Below are positions 53,367 through 64,000 of a DNA stretch of 64,000 nt, piece after piece. The translations under genes were made by a program, and so were the position numbers. This stretch comes from Semisulcospira habei. Taxonomy: Eukaryota > Mollusca > Gastropoda > Semisulcospiridae. The notes below the pieces were generated by a model that saw only the letters and a program-made list of their open reading frames with translations, made no database searches and had not been told where the DNA came from. The DNA lies in contig BTPG01000005.1 of NCBI GenBank assembly GCA_036245525.1, positions 1,041,575 to 1,105,574 on the forward strand, read 5' to 3'. Position 1 is the first letter of the stretch. Each line of letters opens with the position of its first letter.

Positions 53367-56300
53367 ACCACAACACACTGATCGACCGAGATCAACAAAC
53401 CAAACACCGGGACCAGAAACAGACCACGGAGCACACTGGACCAACGAGAACCACTACACATGATCGACCGAGATCAACAAACAAAACCCGGGACCAGAAA
53501 CAGCCACGAGCACACTGGACCAACGAGAAACCACTACACACTGATCGACCGAGATCAACAAGACGAAACACCAGGGACACGAGAAACACACCATCGGAGC
53601 ACACAGGACAGACCAATCGAGAAACCACTACACACTGATCGACCGAGATCAACAAACAAAACACCGGGACCAGAAACAGACCACGGAGCACACTGGACCA
53701 ACGAGAAACCACTACACACTGATCGACCGAGATCAACAAACGAAACGGGACCAGAAACAGACCACGGAGCACACTGGACCAACGAGAAACCACAACACAC
53801 TGATCGACCGAGATCAACAAACGAACACGGGACCAGAAACAGACCACGGAGCACACTGGACCAACGAGAAACCACTACACACTGATCGACCGAGATCAAC
53901 AAACGAAACGGGACCAGAAACAGACCACGGAGCACACTGGACCAACGAGAAACCACAACACACTGATCGACCGAGATCAACAAACAAAACACCGGGACCA
54001 GAAACAGACCACGGAGCACACTGGACCAACGAGAAACCACTACACACTGATCGACCGAGATCAACAAACGAAACGGGACCAGAAACAGACCACGGAGCAC
54101 ACTGGACCAACGAGAAACCACTACACACTGATCGACCGAGATCAACAAACGAAACACGGGACCATGAAACAGACCACGGAGCACACTGGACCGAAACCAC
54201 TACACACTGATCGACCGAGATCAACAAACGAAACACGGGACCAGAAACAGACCACGGAGCACACTGGACCAACGAGAAACCACTACACACTGATCGACCG
54301 AGATCAACAAACGAAACACCGGGACCAGAAACAGACCACGGAGCACACTGGACCAACGAGAAACCACTACACACTGATCGACCGAGATCAACAAACGAAA
54401 CACCGGGACCAGAAACAGACCACGGAGCACACTGGACCAACGAGAAACCACTACACACTGATCGACCGAGATCAACAAACAAAACAACGGGACCAGAAAC
54501 AGACCACGGAGCACACTGGACCAACGAGAAACCACAACACACTGATCGACCGAGATCAACAAACGAAACGGGACCAGAAACAGACCACGGAGCACACTGG
54601 ACCAACGAGAAACCACTACACACTGATCGACCGAGATCAACAAACGAAACACCGGGACCAGAAACAGACCACGGAGCACACTGGACCAACGAGAAACCAC
54701 TACACGCTGATTGACCGAGATCAACAAAAGTAACGGGACCAGAAACAGACCACGGAGCACACTGGACCAACGAGAAACCACTACACACTGATCGACCGAG
54801 ATCAACAAAACAAAACGGGACCAGAAACAGACCACGGAGCACACTGGATCAACGAGAAACCACTACACACTGATCGACCGAGATCAACAAACGAAACGGG
54901 ACCAGAAACAGACCACGGAGCACACTGGACCAACGAGAAACCACTACACACTGATCGACCGAGATCAACAAACGAAACGGGACCAGAAACAGACCACGGA
55001 GCACACTGGACCAACGAGAAACCACTACACACTGATCGACCGAGATCAACAAACGAAACGGGACCAGAAACAGACCACGGAGCACACTGGACCAACGAGA
55101 AACCACTACACACTGATCGACCGAGATCAACAAACGAAACGGGACCAGAAACAGACCACGGAGCACACTGGACCAACGAGAAACCACTACACACTGATCG
55201 ACCGAGATCAACAAACGAAACGGGACCAGAAACAGACCACGGAGCACACTGGACCAACGAGAAACCACTACACACTGATCGACCGAGATCAACAAACGAA
55301 ACGGGACCAGAAACAGACCACGGAGCACACTGGACCAACGAGAAACCACTACACACTGATCGACCGAGATCAACAAACGAAACGGGACCAGAAACAGACC
55401 ACGGAGCACACTGGACCAACGAGAAACCACTACACACTGATCGACCGAGATCAACAAACGAAACGGGACCAGAAACAGACCACGGAGCACACTGGACCAA
55501 CGAGAAACCACAACACACTGATCGACCGAGATCAACAAACAAAACACCGGGACCAGAAACAGACCACGGAGCACACTGGACCAACGAGAAACCACTACAC
55601 ACTGATCGACCGAGATCAACAAACGAAACGGGACCAGAAACAGACCACGGAGCACACTGGATCAACGAGAAACCACTACACACTGATCGACCGAGATCAA
55701 CAAAACGAAACGGGACCAGAAACAGACCACGGAGCACACTGGACCAACGAGAAACCACTACACGCTGATTGACCGAGATCAACAAAAGTAACGGGACCAG
55801 AAACAGACCACGGAGCACACTGGACCAACGAGAAACCACTACACACTGATCGACCGAGATCAACAAACGAAACGGGACCAGAAACAGACCACGGAGCACA
55901 CTGGATCAACGAGAAACCACTACACACTGATCGACCGAGATCAACAAAACGAAACGGGACCAGAAACAGACCACGGAGCACACTGGATCAACGAGAAACC
56001 ACTACACACTGATCGACCGAGATCAACAAACGAAACGGGACCAGAAACAGACCACGGAGCACACTGGACCAACGAGAAACCACTACACGCTGATTGACCG
56101 AGATCAACAAAAGTAACGGGACCAGAAACAGACCACGGAGCACACTGGACCAACGAGAAACCACTACACACTGATCGACCGAGATCAACAAAACGAAACG
56201 GGACCAGAAACAGACGCGGAGCACACTGGACCAACGAGAAACCACTACACACTGATCGACCGAGATCAACAAACGAAACGGGACCAGAAACAGACCACGG

Positions 56301-56561
56301 AGCACACTGGACCAACGAGAAACCACTATACACTGATCGACCGAGATCAACAAAACGAAACGGGACCAGAAACAGACCACGGAGCACACTGGACCAACGA
56401 GAAACCACTACACACTGATCGACCGAGATCAACAAACGAAACGGGACCAGAAACAGACCACGGAGCACACTGGACCAACGAGAAACCACTACACACTGAT
56501 CGACCGAGATCAACAAAACGAAACGGGACCAGAAACAGACCACGGAGAACACTGGACCAAC
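53367..56561. repeat. 81-bp satellite, about 39 copies
   Basis: Unit pieces: ACTGATCGACCGAGATCAAC, AAACGAAACGGGACCAGAAA, CAGACCACGGAGCACACTGG, ACCAACGAGAAACCACTACA C. Unit length varies 72-90 with CACCGGG/CGGG insertions. A marked variant (CACGCTGATTGACCGAG with AAAAGTAACGGG) recurs near 54700, 55770 and 56090, so larger blocks were duplicated. The many open frames (up to 365 codons) come from the 81-bp period. Confidence 0.95.
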
Positions 56562-56672
56562 GGCAAGAGACATAAATCCTCATGAGCCCCCACGAAAGCA
56601 GTAAGGGTGCCGCTCACGTGGATATGTCTCTTGCAGCTAGGGTGGCCTTGCCCCGGCGGTGAAGGGCTTAAA
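56562..56672. mobile_element. family B element with altered tip
   Basis: GGCAAGAGACATAAATCCTC ATGAGCCCCC at the left, GTGGATATGTCTCTTGCAG at the right, then the downstream module CCGGCGGTGAAGGGCTTAA. It begins exactly where the 81-bp satellite stops. Confidence 0.75.
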
Positions 56673-57121
56673 TAGGGGTTCGCAACATGGTCCAGCCGCC
56701 CACCCTATGCCGCAGTCGTGGTACGCCTTGCTTGCAAAGCAATTATTTCTGAGGTCACAGTTCTGATAAAGGTGAGGCCGGGGTGGGGGGGGGGGGGGGG
56801 GGGGAAGGGTATCGCGTTCCTCGCCCATTTCCCGTCCATTTGCACATTAATTTAGGCAAGTTCTCGCGCACTCTGCCTTGCGACAGAGGCCGGCGAAAGA
56901 CCTTAAAGTCCGTCTCTGCGAAAAGCGAGAATTTCCATTGCATTCCTATACAAAATTTCGCTTTTCACACAACCGGATTTAGTGTCTTCTATATGTCATC
57001 CGCGATCCATGCGCAAAACAAAACAAAACAAAACAAACAACAACAAAAAATCCTCTGCGACGCTGTAATCTCGTTCCATACATGTGCCGCGGGCGGGTAC
57101 ATTCCTCCTCCCGCCCCCAAT
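56673..57121. other. G-run, family F hairpin, unassigned
   Basis: G-run at 56785-56808. F hairpin 56906-56980 (AAGTCCGTCTCTGCGAAAAG / CTTTTCACACAACCGGATTT), weakly paired outside. No gene. Confidence 0.5.
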
Positions 57122-57202
57122 GGTTTAACCCATTTAGCTCCGACGCCCTATTGCAGGAGACGGATCGAGCATGATAATTCAAGGGTAGTGACAGATTAGC
57201 TT
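57122..57202. mobile_element. family A foldback, left half only
   Basis: TTAACCCATTTAGCTCCG to AGTGACAGATTAGCTT, cut before the tip. Confidence 0.82.
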
Positions 57203-57644
57203 GATCTTCACTTCGAAAGAAATCTGAAAAGAGCGTTTACGTATAAACCCTTTTAGCCCCGATGTCCCATATTTTTTCTAATTTTGGAAGCTTTGCCTAA
57301 TGACTATGTACCCGAGTTGCAAGAGATGGACTGACCATCATAACTCAAGGCTAGTGCCAGATTAGCTTGGCGCCTTCAGGCGCCAAGCTAGTCTGGCACT
57401 ACCCTTGAATTATGATGGTCAATCCGCCTGAAGGCGCCAAGCTAATCTGGCACTACCCTTGAATTATGATGGTCAATCCGCCTGAAGGCGCCAAGCTAAT
57501 CTGGCACTACCCTTGAATTATGGTCAATCCGCCTGAAGGCGCCAAGCTAATCTGGCACTACCCTTGAATAATCATGGTCGATCTATCTCCTACACAGTCG
57601 TTAGGTGACGCCTTCACAATTTGGTCAATGCGGCCGTGGGTTAA
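57203..57644. mobile_element. family A foldback with its right arm repeated four times
   Basis: Left end near 57242 (TATAAACCCTTTTAGCCCCG), right TTAA at 57641-57644. The left arm is at 57335-57374. Right arms are at 57375-57421, 57425-57475, 57479-57527 and 57530-57577, a tandem of 54, 54 and 51 bp. Positions 57203-57310 are repeated at the window end (63893-64000). Confidence 0.88.
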
Positions 57645-57650
57645 TTTATT

Positions 57651-57711
57651 CGAGACGTGTCGCCGAGGGATAATCGGCTTACTGCTGCGTATCCCTGAGC
57701 GACACGTCTCG
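57651..57711. repeat. family G hairpin
   Basis: CGAGACGTGTCGCCGAGGGA against ATCCCTGAGCGACACGTCTC G. The loop TAATCGGCTTACTGCTGCGT is less paired than in the copy at 5416. Confidence 0.82.
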
Positions 57712-58026
57712 ATTCTCTCGATTAAGTCCGGAGCGCATCGGGTTGCGCGGCGTTTCCAATCCCTAGAGAAGGAAACAGGATCGGCCCGTCCCACACACAA
57801 GGTAAGTACCGGGTCCAGAAACCCTGATCACCTCCTCCGTCTTTGAAATAGACGTAAAACAAATACGCTGGTTTTCGCCATCCCGAGAGCTAACCGTCTC
57901 AGGTTCTCTTGTTCCAGTCACAGAATAGCGAGGTCTGGTTTGCAACGAACGACTCCAATTAATGAACGAGAGCGGTCTCACGGCGGACAACCAGCTTGTA
58001 TCATCAGCATAGACAACGCTCAAAAG
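57712..58026. mobile_element. J-type element, left part
   Basis: GGTTTGCAACGAACGACTCC at 57939 and a counterpart GTTTGTTGCAAACGAAACCC C at 58636-58656 may be ends of one element enclosing the B' array. A related segment is at 38490-38620. Confidence 0.4.
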
Positions 58027-58580
58027 ATCTCCAAGAGGCATATTTCCTCACGAGCCCTCCGGGCTCATGAAGATCTATGCCTCTTGGAGATCTCTGGAGT
58101 GCTCGGGCTCATGAGGTTCTATGCCTCTTGGAGATCTCTGGAGTGCCCGGACTCATGAGGATGTATGCCTCTTGGAGATCTCTGGAGCATGAGGTTGTAT
58201 GCCTCTTGGAGATCTCTGGAGTGCCCAGGCTCATGAGGTTGTATGCCTCTTGGAGATCTCTGGAGTGCCCGGGCTCATGAGGTTGTATGCCTCTTGGAGA
58301 TCTCTGGAGTGCCCGGGCTCATGAGGTTGTATGCCTCTTGGAGATCTCTGGAGTGCCCGGGCTCATGAGGTTGCATGCCTCTTGGAGATCTCTGGAGTGC
58401 CCGGACTCATGAGGATCTATACCTCTTGGAGATCTCTGGAGCGCCCGGACACATGAGGATCTATACCTCTTGGAGATCTCTGGAGTGCCCGGACTCATGA
58501 GGATCTATACCTCTTGGAGATCTCTGGAGTGCCCGGACTCATGAGGTTCTATGCCTCTTGGAGATGTTTGGAGTGTTGTC
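58027..58580. repeat. B' hairpin followed by a 44-bp tandem array, 12 copies
   Basis: 58027-58093: hairpin AGATCTCCAAGAGGCATATT and AGATCTATGCCTCTTGGAGA TCT around GAGCCCTCCGGGCTC. Then units of CTCTTGGAGATCTCTGGAGT, GCCCGGGCTCATGAGGTTGT ATGC, which repeat the right half of that hairpin. One unit lacks 10 bp (near 58180). Confidence 0.92.
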
Positions 58581-58937
58581 TGTGCTTATGGCACACGATG
58601 CTCATTCGCAGCGATTTCACTCTCGTACGTTGTTAAAGAGACGTTTGTTGCAAACGAAACCCCACTATTAACACATTCGAGACGGGCCGCATGGGCTATA
58701 TGGCACATCTCGAAAACATGATTTAATTCATCAATCTGAGAAGGCAAACACCGAAAGTATGTGGAGGTAAATGTTTAGAGATGGCGCTGCGGCCATGGAA
58801 GCCTACAGAAGTTAGCCCCCCCCCCCCCCCCCCCCCCCGACAGCGGCTCTCTGCTGTCAGGGGCCATAACTCGTCTAGATTCCTCTTCCTGTTGATGGGA
58901 TGGGTCTTCATTGCCGAGAAAACAATTAACACGACAC
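58581..58937. other. J/G remnants and C-run
   Basis: 58673-58720: TTAACACATTCGAGACGGGC CGC, a degraded G end. C-run at 58807-58828. No gene. Confidence 0.45.
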
Positions 58938-59032
58938 GACGGCAAGAGACATAGATCCTCATTGGGCAGAAGTCGGTCGCAGTGGGTCCGCGCAGTCGTG
59001 CGCGGACCCATTGCGACCGACCTCAGCCCGAT
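58938..59032. repeat. family B half arm interrupted by a K hairpin
   Basis: GACGGCAAGAGACATAGATC CTCAT (58938-58963), then GTCGGTCGCAGTGGGTCCGC GC / GCGCGGACCCATTGCGACCG AC (58973-59021). One arm mismatch. Confidence 0.72.
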
Positions 59033-59315
59033 AGCCTTTTGAATGCTGGGCCTAGAGCAGAAGAGTTTTTTTTTAAAGCGCACTAGAGGACCTTATCACA
59101 CGATATTGTCACACGATGCCTGTGCCGGACACTGACGGCAGTAAGTTAGCGGGGAACAATGCCACTGAAGTGTCCAGCCTGGACTAGGGGTTTCAAATCG
59201 ATACAGTCCGAGTCTTTCAACACCACACTGTCGCGGAATTGTAGTAGAGGTAGCAGTTGTAATCAAGACTAAATGTACGTCACCGACTTCTTCCCCCACA
59301 GCCCGATGCTGCATC
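59033..59315. other. intergenic, nothing recognised
   Basis: No feature. Confidence 0.35.
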
Positions 59316-59364
<49 letters not shown>

Positions 59365-62300
59365 TACATTTATATAGCGCTTAACCTCCAAATGAATGGT
59401 GTTCTGAGCGCTTTACTAGATCAAAAATCACAGAACAAAAAGTACAAGACAGAAAACACTACAATAAATGTTACAAGAACTAAAGTGACACACATCAAAA
59501 GCTCACACTCCCACATACATACACACACACCGTTACAAGAACAGTTACTGCCAAAGATTGCTAATGCACTGAAAATGTATCTAACTTTACGAGAACAGTC
59601 ACTACCAAAGATTGCTAACGCACTGAAAATGCATCTAACTATACGCATAAGAAAACAGATAGGTCTTGAGCAGTGATTTGAAAGCAGACAGAGTTGGAGC
59701 ATGTCTGACATAGGCTGGAAGATCGTTCCACGTGAGTGGACCGAAATAAGAAAAGGCACGCTGGTTCTGTCTAGACTTTTTTCGCCTAGGAACCCTGAAA
59801 ATACGCGTGTCTGATGCTGAACGGAGGGATCTTGAAGGCCGCGTGTAAATATGAACCAGGTCGGACATATATGGGGAAGCAGAACCGGTAATAACATTGT
59901 AGCAAATAACAGAAACCTTGTACACAATTCTTTGAGATACAGGCAGCCAGTGCAGGTCAACAAGTAAGGGTGTTATGTGCTCACGTTTCGGTACTCTGTA
60001 AATTAATCGGGCAGAGCAGTTTATAACTCTTTGAAGTTTATCAAGAAGATTCTGAGAAACACCACTCAAAAGGGAATTACAAAAATCAATGAGGGAAAGA
60101 ACAAAGGAGGTAACAAGCGTTTTGGTTGCTTTGGTAGTGAGAAGGTGTCGAATTGAACTGATCGCCCTCAATTCAAAGAAGGAACATTGGCAAACCTTGT
60201 TGACATGCTCCGTCATGATCAGCCTATTATCAAAGATAACACCAAGATTACGGGCCGACTCGGAAAATGGGATACTGTTCTGACCAACTCTGATCGAGTC
60301 TGGGAGATCAGTGGAGGTTGAACAAGAAAATCTGAAGGCCTCAGTTTTGTCACTATTCATTTGCAATTTGTACTGTGTGGTCCAATTCTGAACGTCTGTG
60401 ACACCGGCAGCACTCTAAAGACTTGAACATCTGACTAACATGTTTTCGTTGGGCACTGGCATACAGCTCTGTGTCATCAGTATAAAAATGGTGAGAAACA
60501 GATTGACATTTGATAACATAGATAAAGGCTGGGTATACAATGTGAAAAGGATCAGCCCCAAAACAGAGCCTTGGGTAACACCGTATACAAGCTCAGTGAG
60601 ATCGGACTCTACTCGCAACACAGACACTACTTGCTCTCTTCGAAAGAGGTAAGACTAAAAAAAAGTGTAAAGCGGTACTCTTGATGTCAAAAACTGAGTC
60701 TAAACTTTGAATGAGAATCTGCTGATCTATCGTGTCACAAGCAGTGCTCAAATCAAGAAGGGACAGAACAGAAACATTATCGTCATCACTGGCTGTGAGC
60801 AGGTCGTTCACGACACGCAGCAACGCCGTCTCCGTGCTGTGACCAGGGCGGTAGGCGGATTGAAAAACGTGCCAGAGTTCATTACTTTTGATATGGTCGA
60901 ATAACTGCGACGAAACTATTTTCTCTAGTAATTTTGTAAGAAATGTGAAGTTAGATACAGGTCTGTAATTTTTCAGATCATTTGGGTCAAGAGTGGTTTT
61001 CTTTAAGAGAGGTTTTACAATGGCAGTTTTTAAACATGCTGGGACAACATCTGTTTAAGAGACTGGTTTACAATTTCTGTGACAGCTGGGACATCTCACC
61101 GCAACCTTTTAAGTAGAAGGAAGAGGGGACAGGGTCGAGGTCACACGTTTTAGGCGACATCTTAATCATGGTTTCTTGCTCAACTTTCTCCGTTACAGGA
61201 CAAAAACATGTCAGAGGCAGACCTGAAAAAGAGGTCTCTGCAGATGGACAGTTTTTCATACCAACATCGGCACATTTATCAATATTGTCAGGGATGCTTT
61301 TCACTTTGTCACTAAAGTAATCTGAGAAAAGCTTTGGAAGAACTGGGGGTGGATGGGTGCTCGGAAGAACAACAGACCTGACCTTTCCCATAAGACTGTT
61401 GGCAATGGAAAACAATTCTTTGCATGTACCAGCAGCAGCAACCTTAGAACAATAAAACACAGTTTTTGCATGGTCTGTCAGACGCGTGACTTTGTGCTTC
61501 AACTGACTGAAAATCTGTTTATGCACTGTCTGTCCTGACTTAAGCCTAAGTCGCTCAGCCTCACGTCTCTCCTGCTTTAAGGCGTGCAGTTCAGACGCCA
61601 CAGATGCGAACCAGGGTGTGGAGAAGCGCTGGATCACCTTGCGACGAGTAGCCGGGGCATGCTGGATTAGCAGGGTCCTCAGTCCAGCGTTCAGCTCATC
61701 AGCCGAGGCGTTTGGGTGGCCGGGGACAAAAGCGGCGACATCGGTCCTGAACTTGTCCCGGTCGATCCCCTTCAAGTTCCTTGTGATCCTGAAGACTGGA
61801 GGCGGACGAAGCTTTACAATATCCAACAGGCACGTGACAGGAAGATGGTCGGAGGACAAGGCATGGTCTACACAGGCGGCCCGAAAAATACAATCTTCCA
61901 TCTTCCTCTCTGTACACAACCCAGTCAAGTATGTGTCCCTTGTTGTGAGTCGGCTGGTGCACACCCTGAGACAGACCGAAAGTCTGCAGCAGATCCACGA
62001 CATGGGATGTGGTGGTGTTGGAAGCACAGTCATAGTGAATGTTAAAATCGCCAACAATCAAAATCACTCAATGCACTGCAATGTTCAAGGAAATAAGCAA
62101 ACTCGCTGAAGAAGACAGTGTCTGTAAGCCTATTCTTCCTGCTGTAGGGTGGTCGATATAAGCAGAAGAAATGAACATGTGGGACATTAAGTGTCACTTG
62201 TGCCAGTTCAAATGAGTGTGGGAAGGGGAAGGCGGATTTTACTGTGGCCTGGTCCAGCAGACATTGTCGCATCAGAATGGCTATACCTCCACCACGCGAA

Positions 62301-62872
62301 GCACAAGGAAATGATCGGAGAGTGTAACCAGGCGGGCTATACCTCCACCACGCGAAGCACGAGGAAATGATCTGAGAGTGGAACCAGGTTATACCTCCAC
62401 CACGCGAAGCACGAGGAAATGATCTGAGGGTGTAACCAGGCGGGGTCAAGTCCGCACACTTGGCTTCGTCTCCATGGCCTTTAACTCATTGTACCCCAAG
62501 ACCGAAATCCCCCAAATTTTGAAGTCGTCCTCTGAAGACTGCGTTGCAGTGCAGGACACAGATCGACCATGATAGTTCAAGGGTGATGCCAGAATAACTT
62601 GGCGCCTATCACCCTTGAACTATCATGGTCGATCTTTATTTTGCTGTTGTGCGTCTGGGGTAGAATGAGTTAAGTCATGTCTCTGTTAGGAACAGAATGT
62701 CCACAATCTCATCGCAGACAAAATTACAACTGTCAGTTCGCTTGTCTCTTTGACCCACAGACTGTGCATTGAAGGTACACATGACAAAATGTTTATCACG
62801 AGGCTTAGTGTCAATGTGGATAAGGTTACCTGACTGTCCAGTTGCTGGTGTCTGATGCTGCATTCCTAAGAC
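59316..62872 (-). pseudogene. CR1-like LINE, nearly full length, disabled
   Basis: Minus strand, 5' to 3': endonuclease start FNAQSVGQRDKR, DIVDILFLTET-like (62790-62680); a TTAA foldback insertion (62481-62673); TPPGYTLRSFPRASRGGGI duplicated two to three times (62449-62290); ILIVGDFNIHYD (62070-62035) and ALSSDHLPVTCLLD (61865) of the endonuclease; a linker to 61068; RT motifs NYRPVSN, SAYRPGHSTETALL, LLDLSTACDTID, GVTQGSVLGLILF and YTDDTELYAS (60990-60440); C-terminal domain NLGVIFDNRL...LDKLQRVINCSARL...LHWLPVSQRI...WNDLPAYVR (60366-59640). It ends AGCGCTATATAAATGTAC with (ATT)n at 59316-59362. Frame changes occur near 62050, 61065, 60600 and 60400, so it cannot be active. The clade is judged by the motifs only. 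Confidence 0.88.
62481..62673. mobile_element. family A' TTAA foldback inside the LINE
   Basis: TTAACTCATTGTACCCC to GGGGTAGAATGAGTTAA, with the tip of the hairpin deleted (GGCGCCTATCACCC). It splits the LINE endonuclease after FLTET. The LINE resumes with GHGDEAKCADLTPPG. Confidence 0.92.
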
Positions 62873-63091
62873 TCGAAGTGTACAACAGCGAACCCACTAT
62901 TGACTGAGCAAAGGCTCCTCGTGACGACGTCGGTAGACGGTACAGACAATACTCAGAAAACCTTTATACGTCCACGCATATTCGTGCAAGAGTGAAGGAC
63001 ACTATTTTGTTAGTTTGCTTGGTTGTTTGTTTCTATTTCCAACTGTTTGTATTGGGATAAAATGGTATCACTTACTGGCTACAGATGGTGT
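62873..63091. other. intergenic/LINE 5' flank
   Basis: No recognised coding sequence. Confidence 0.35.
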
Positions 63092-63096
63092 GCGCA

Positions 63097-63610
63097 CAGG
63101 GGCGGATCAGTTACCTCCGGGGGGTGGGGTCCAACTTTTTGTTTGGCCATCAACCTGACACAAAAAGGTCTCCCGAAGCTAGACTTGAAATCCGGTGACC
63201 GAAAAATCAAACAATGAGGGGGGGGGGGGGGTGAATAGGCGCGCTAAGCATGTCAAGACTCTCACCACTTGCCGAAACAGCAAACAACGGAAAACAGGGG
63301 GGGGGGGGGGGGAGGGGGGGTCCAACTTTTTGTTTGGCCATCAACCTGACACAAAAGGTCTCCCGAAGCTAGACGACTTCCGGTGACCGAAACATCAAAC
63401 AATGAAGGGGGGGGGGGGGGATAGGCGCGCTAAGCATGTCAAGACTTTCACCACTTGCCGAAATAGCAAACGACGGAAGAGAGGGGGGGGGGGGGGGGGT
63501 AAAAACTCCTCAAAAGGGGGCTTTGTTATAGCATTTTACATATTTTTGGTGTGTGTGTGGGGGGTGGGGGGTGGCGGTAAAACCCCTACCCACCCCCAGA
63601 TCTGCCCCTG
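63097..63610. mobile_element. hAT-like non-autonomous element with internal duplication
   Basis: Termini CAGGGGCGGATCAG and CAGATCTGCCCCTG, flanked by GCGCA at 63092-63096 and 63611-63615. A segment of about 190 bp (CCAACTTTTTGTTTGGCC ... CTAAGCATGTCAAGACT, G-run) is present twice. Related single ends lie at 33440. Homopolymer G tracts are long. Confidence 0.68.
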
Positions 63611-63929
63611 GCGCAGACCAGCAAAGGACAGGGGAAAAAAACCGCGATACGTCCTGACTGAAACGGTGATGACCAACCTGTTCCTGGTACGACACAGACG
63701 GTACACGACAACATCAGACAATCAAGTTCTCACCCAAAGCGCCTATTACAGTCAAATTATTCTCGGCAGACCTTGAACAGGACACAATAGATAAGACTAG
63801 GGAAATAATTGGTGTGTGTGCTGGTCTGTAATTCTGGACCCTAATAATAATAATAAAAACAAGCTGAATAATGTGTGTGGCAAACAGAGTGATCTTCACT
63901 TCGAAAGAAATCTGAAAAGAGCGTTTACG
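63611..63929. other. unassigned; family E half arm
   Basis: 63818-63841: GTGCTGGTCTGTAATTCTGG ACCC, then (AAT)n replaces the rest of the hairpin. Confidence 0.5.
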
Positions 63930-64000
63930 TATAAACCCTTTTAGCCCCGATGTCCCATATTAGTTTTCTAATTTTGGAAGCTTTGCCTAATGACTATGTA
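63930..64000. mobile_element. family A element, cut by the window end
   Basis: TATAAACCCTTTTAGCCCCG and the subterminal motif TTTTGGAAGCTTTGCC, as at 57242-57310. The hairpin lies beyond the window. Confidence 0.75.

Noticed and set aside
53814..55899. Several 200-365-residue proteins on the minus strand
   Set aside because: All lie in the 81-bp satellite. Frames overlap each other on both strands and shift at unit-length variants.

Overview
The window looks like nuclear DNA of an invertebrate, most likely a mollusc (probably a gastropod). The reasons are: one intron-containing gene of the egghead (egh/bre-3) beta-1,4-mannosyltransferase family, which is known from invertebrates; tRNA-derived SINEs and CR1-like LINEs with short (CAT)n, (AATC)n, (TAAG)n or (ATT)n tails; and very abundant short foldback DNA transposons. 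The species is not determined. No tRNA, rRNA, CRISPR or bacterial operon is present.

Layout. 1.4-6.3 kb, minus strand: three phase-0 exons of egh encode a complete 491-residue protein. Its two introns and the start of its 3' UTR carry foldback elements, a tRNA-related SINE and a 39-bp minisatellite. 6.3-18 kb: repeat-rich intergenic DNA with a P-element/THAP9-like transposase remnant (9.2-9.8 kb, minus), a LINE reverse-transcriptase remnant (10.1-10.9 kb, minus), a LINE 3' end (15.8-16.2 kb, plus) and a 500-bp inverted repeat (16.9-17.4 kb). 18.2-29.5 kb: a compositionally bizarre block, G-poor at its left end and with no cytosine at all for 2,114 nt at its right end. It lacks every repeat family seen elsewhere and may be an assembly or consensus artefact. 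29.6-53 kb: SINEs, LINE 3' ends, GA/GT microsatellites, foldbacks and minisatellites. 53.4-56.6 kb: a 3.2-kb satellite of 81-bp units. 57-64 kb: foldbacks, a 44-bp array and a nearly complete but broken CR1-like LINE (minus) with a foldback inserted in its endonuclease region.

The dominant signal is a set of roughly 200-bp, TTAA-bounded elements built round a near-perfect central hairpin with the core TTGGCGCC. I count about 20 copies plus remnants. Several other hairpin families (called B to K here) are interspersed. In single copies, substitutions relative to the family are often matched on both arms. Several tandem arrays consist of one half of a hairpin. No gene here can be shown to mobilise them; TTAA target duplication is typical of piggyBac-type transposition, so they are probably non-autonomous.
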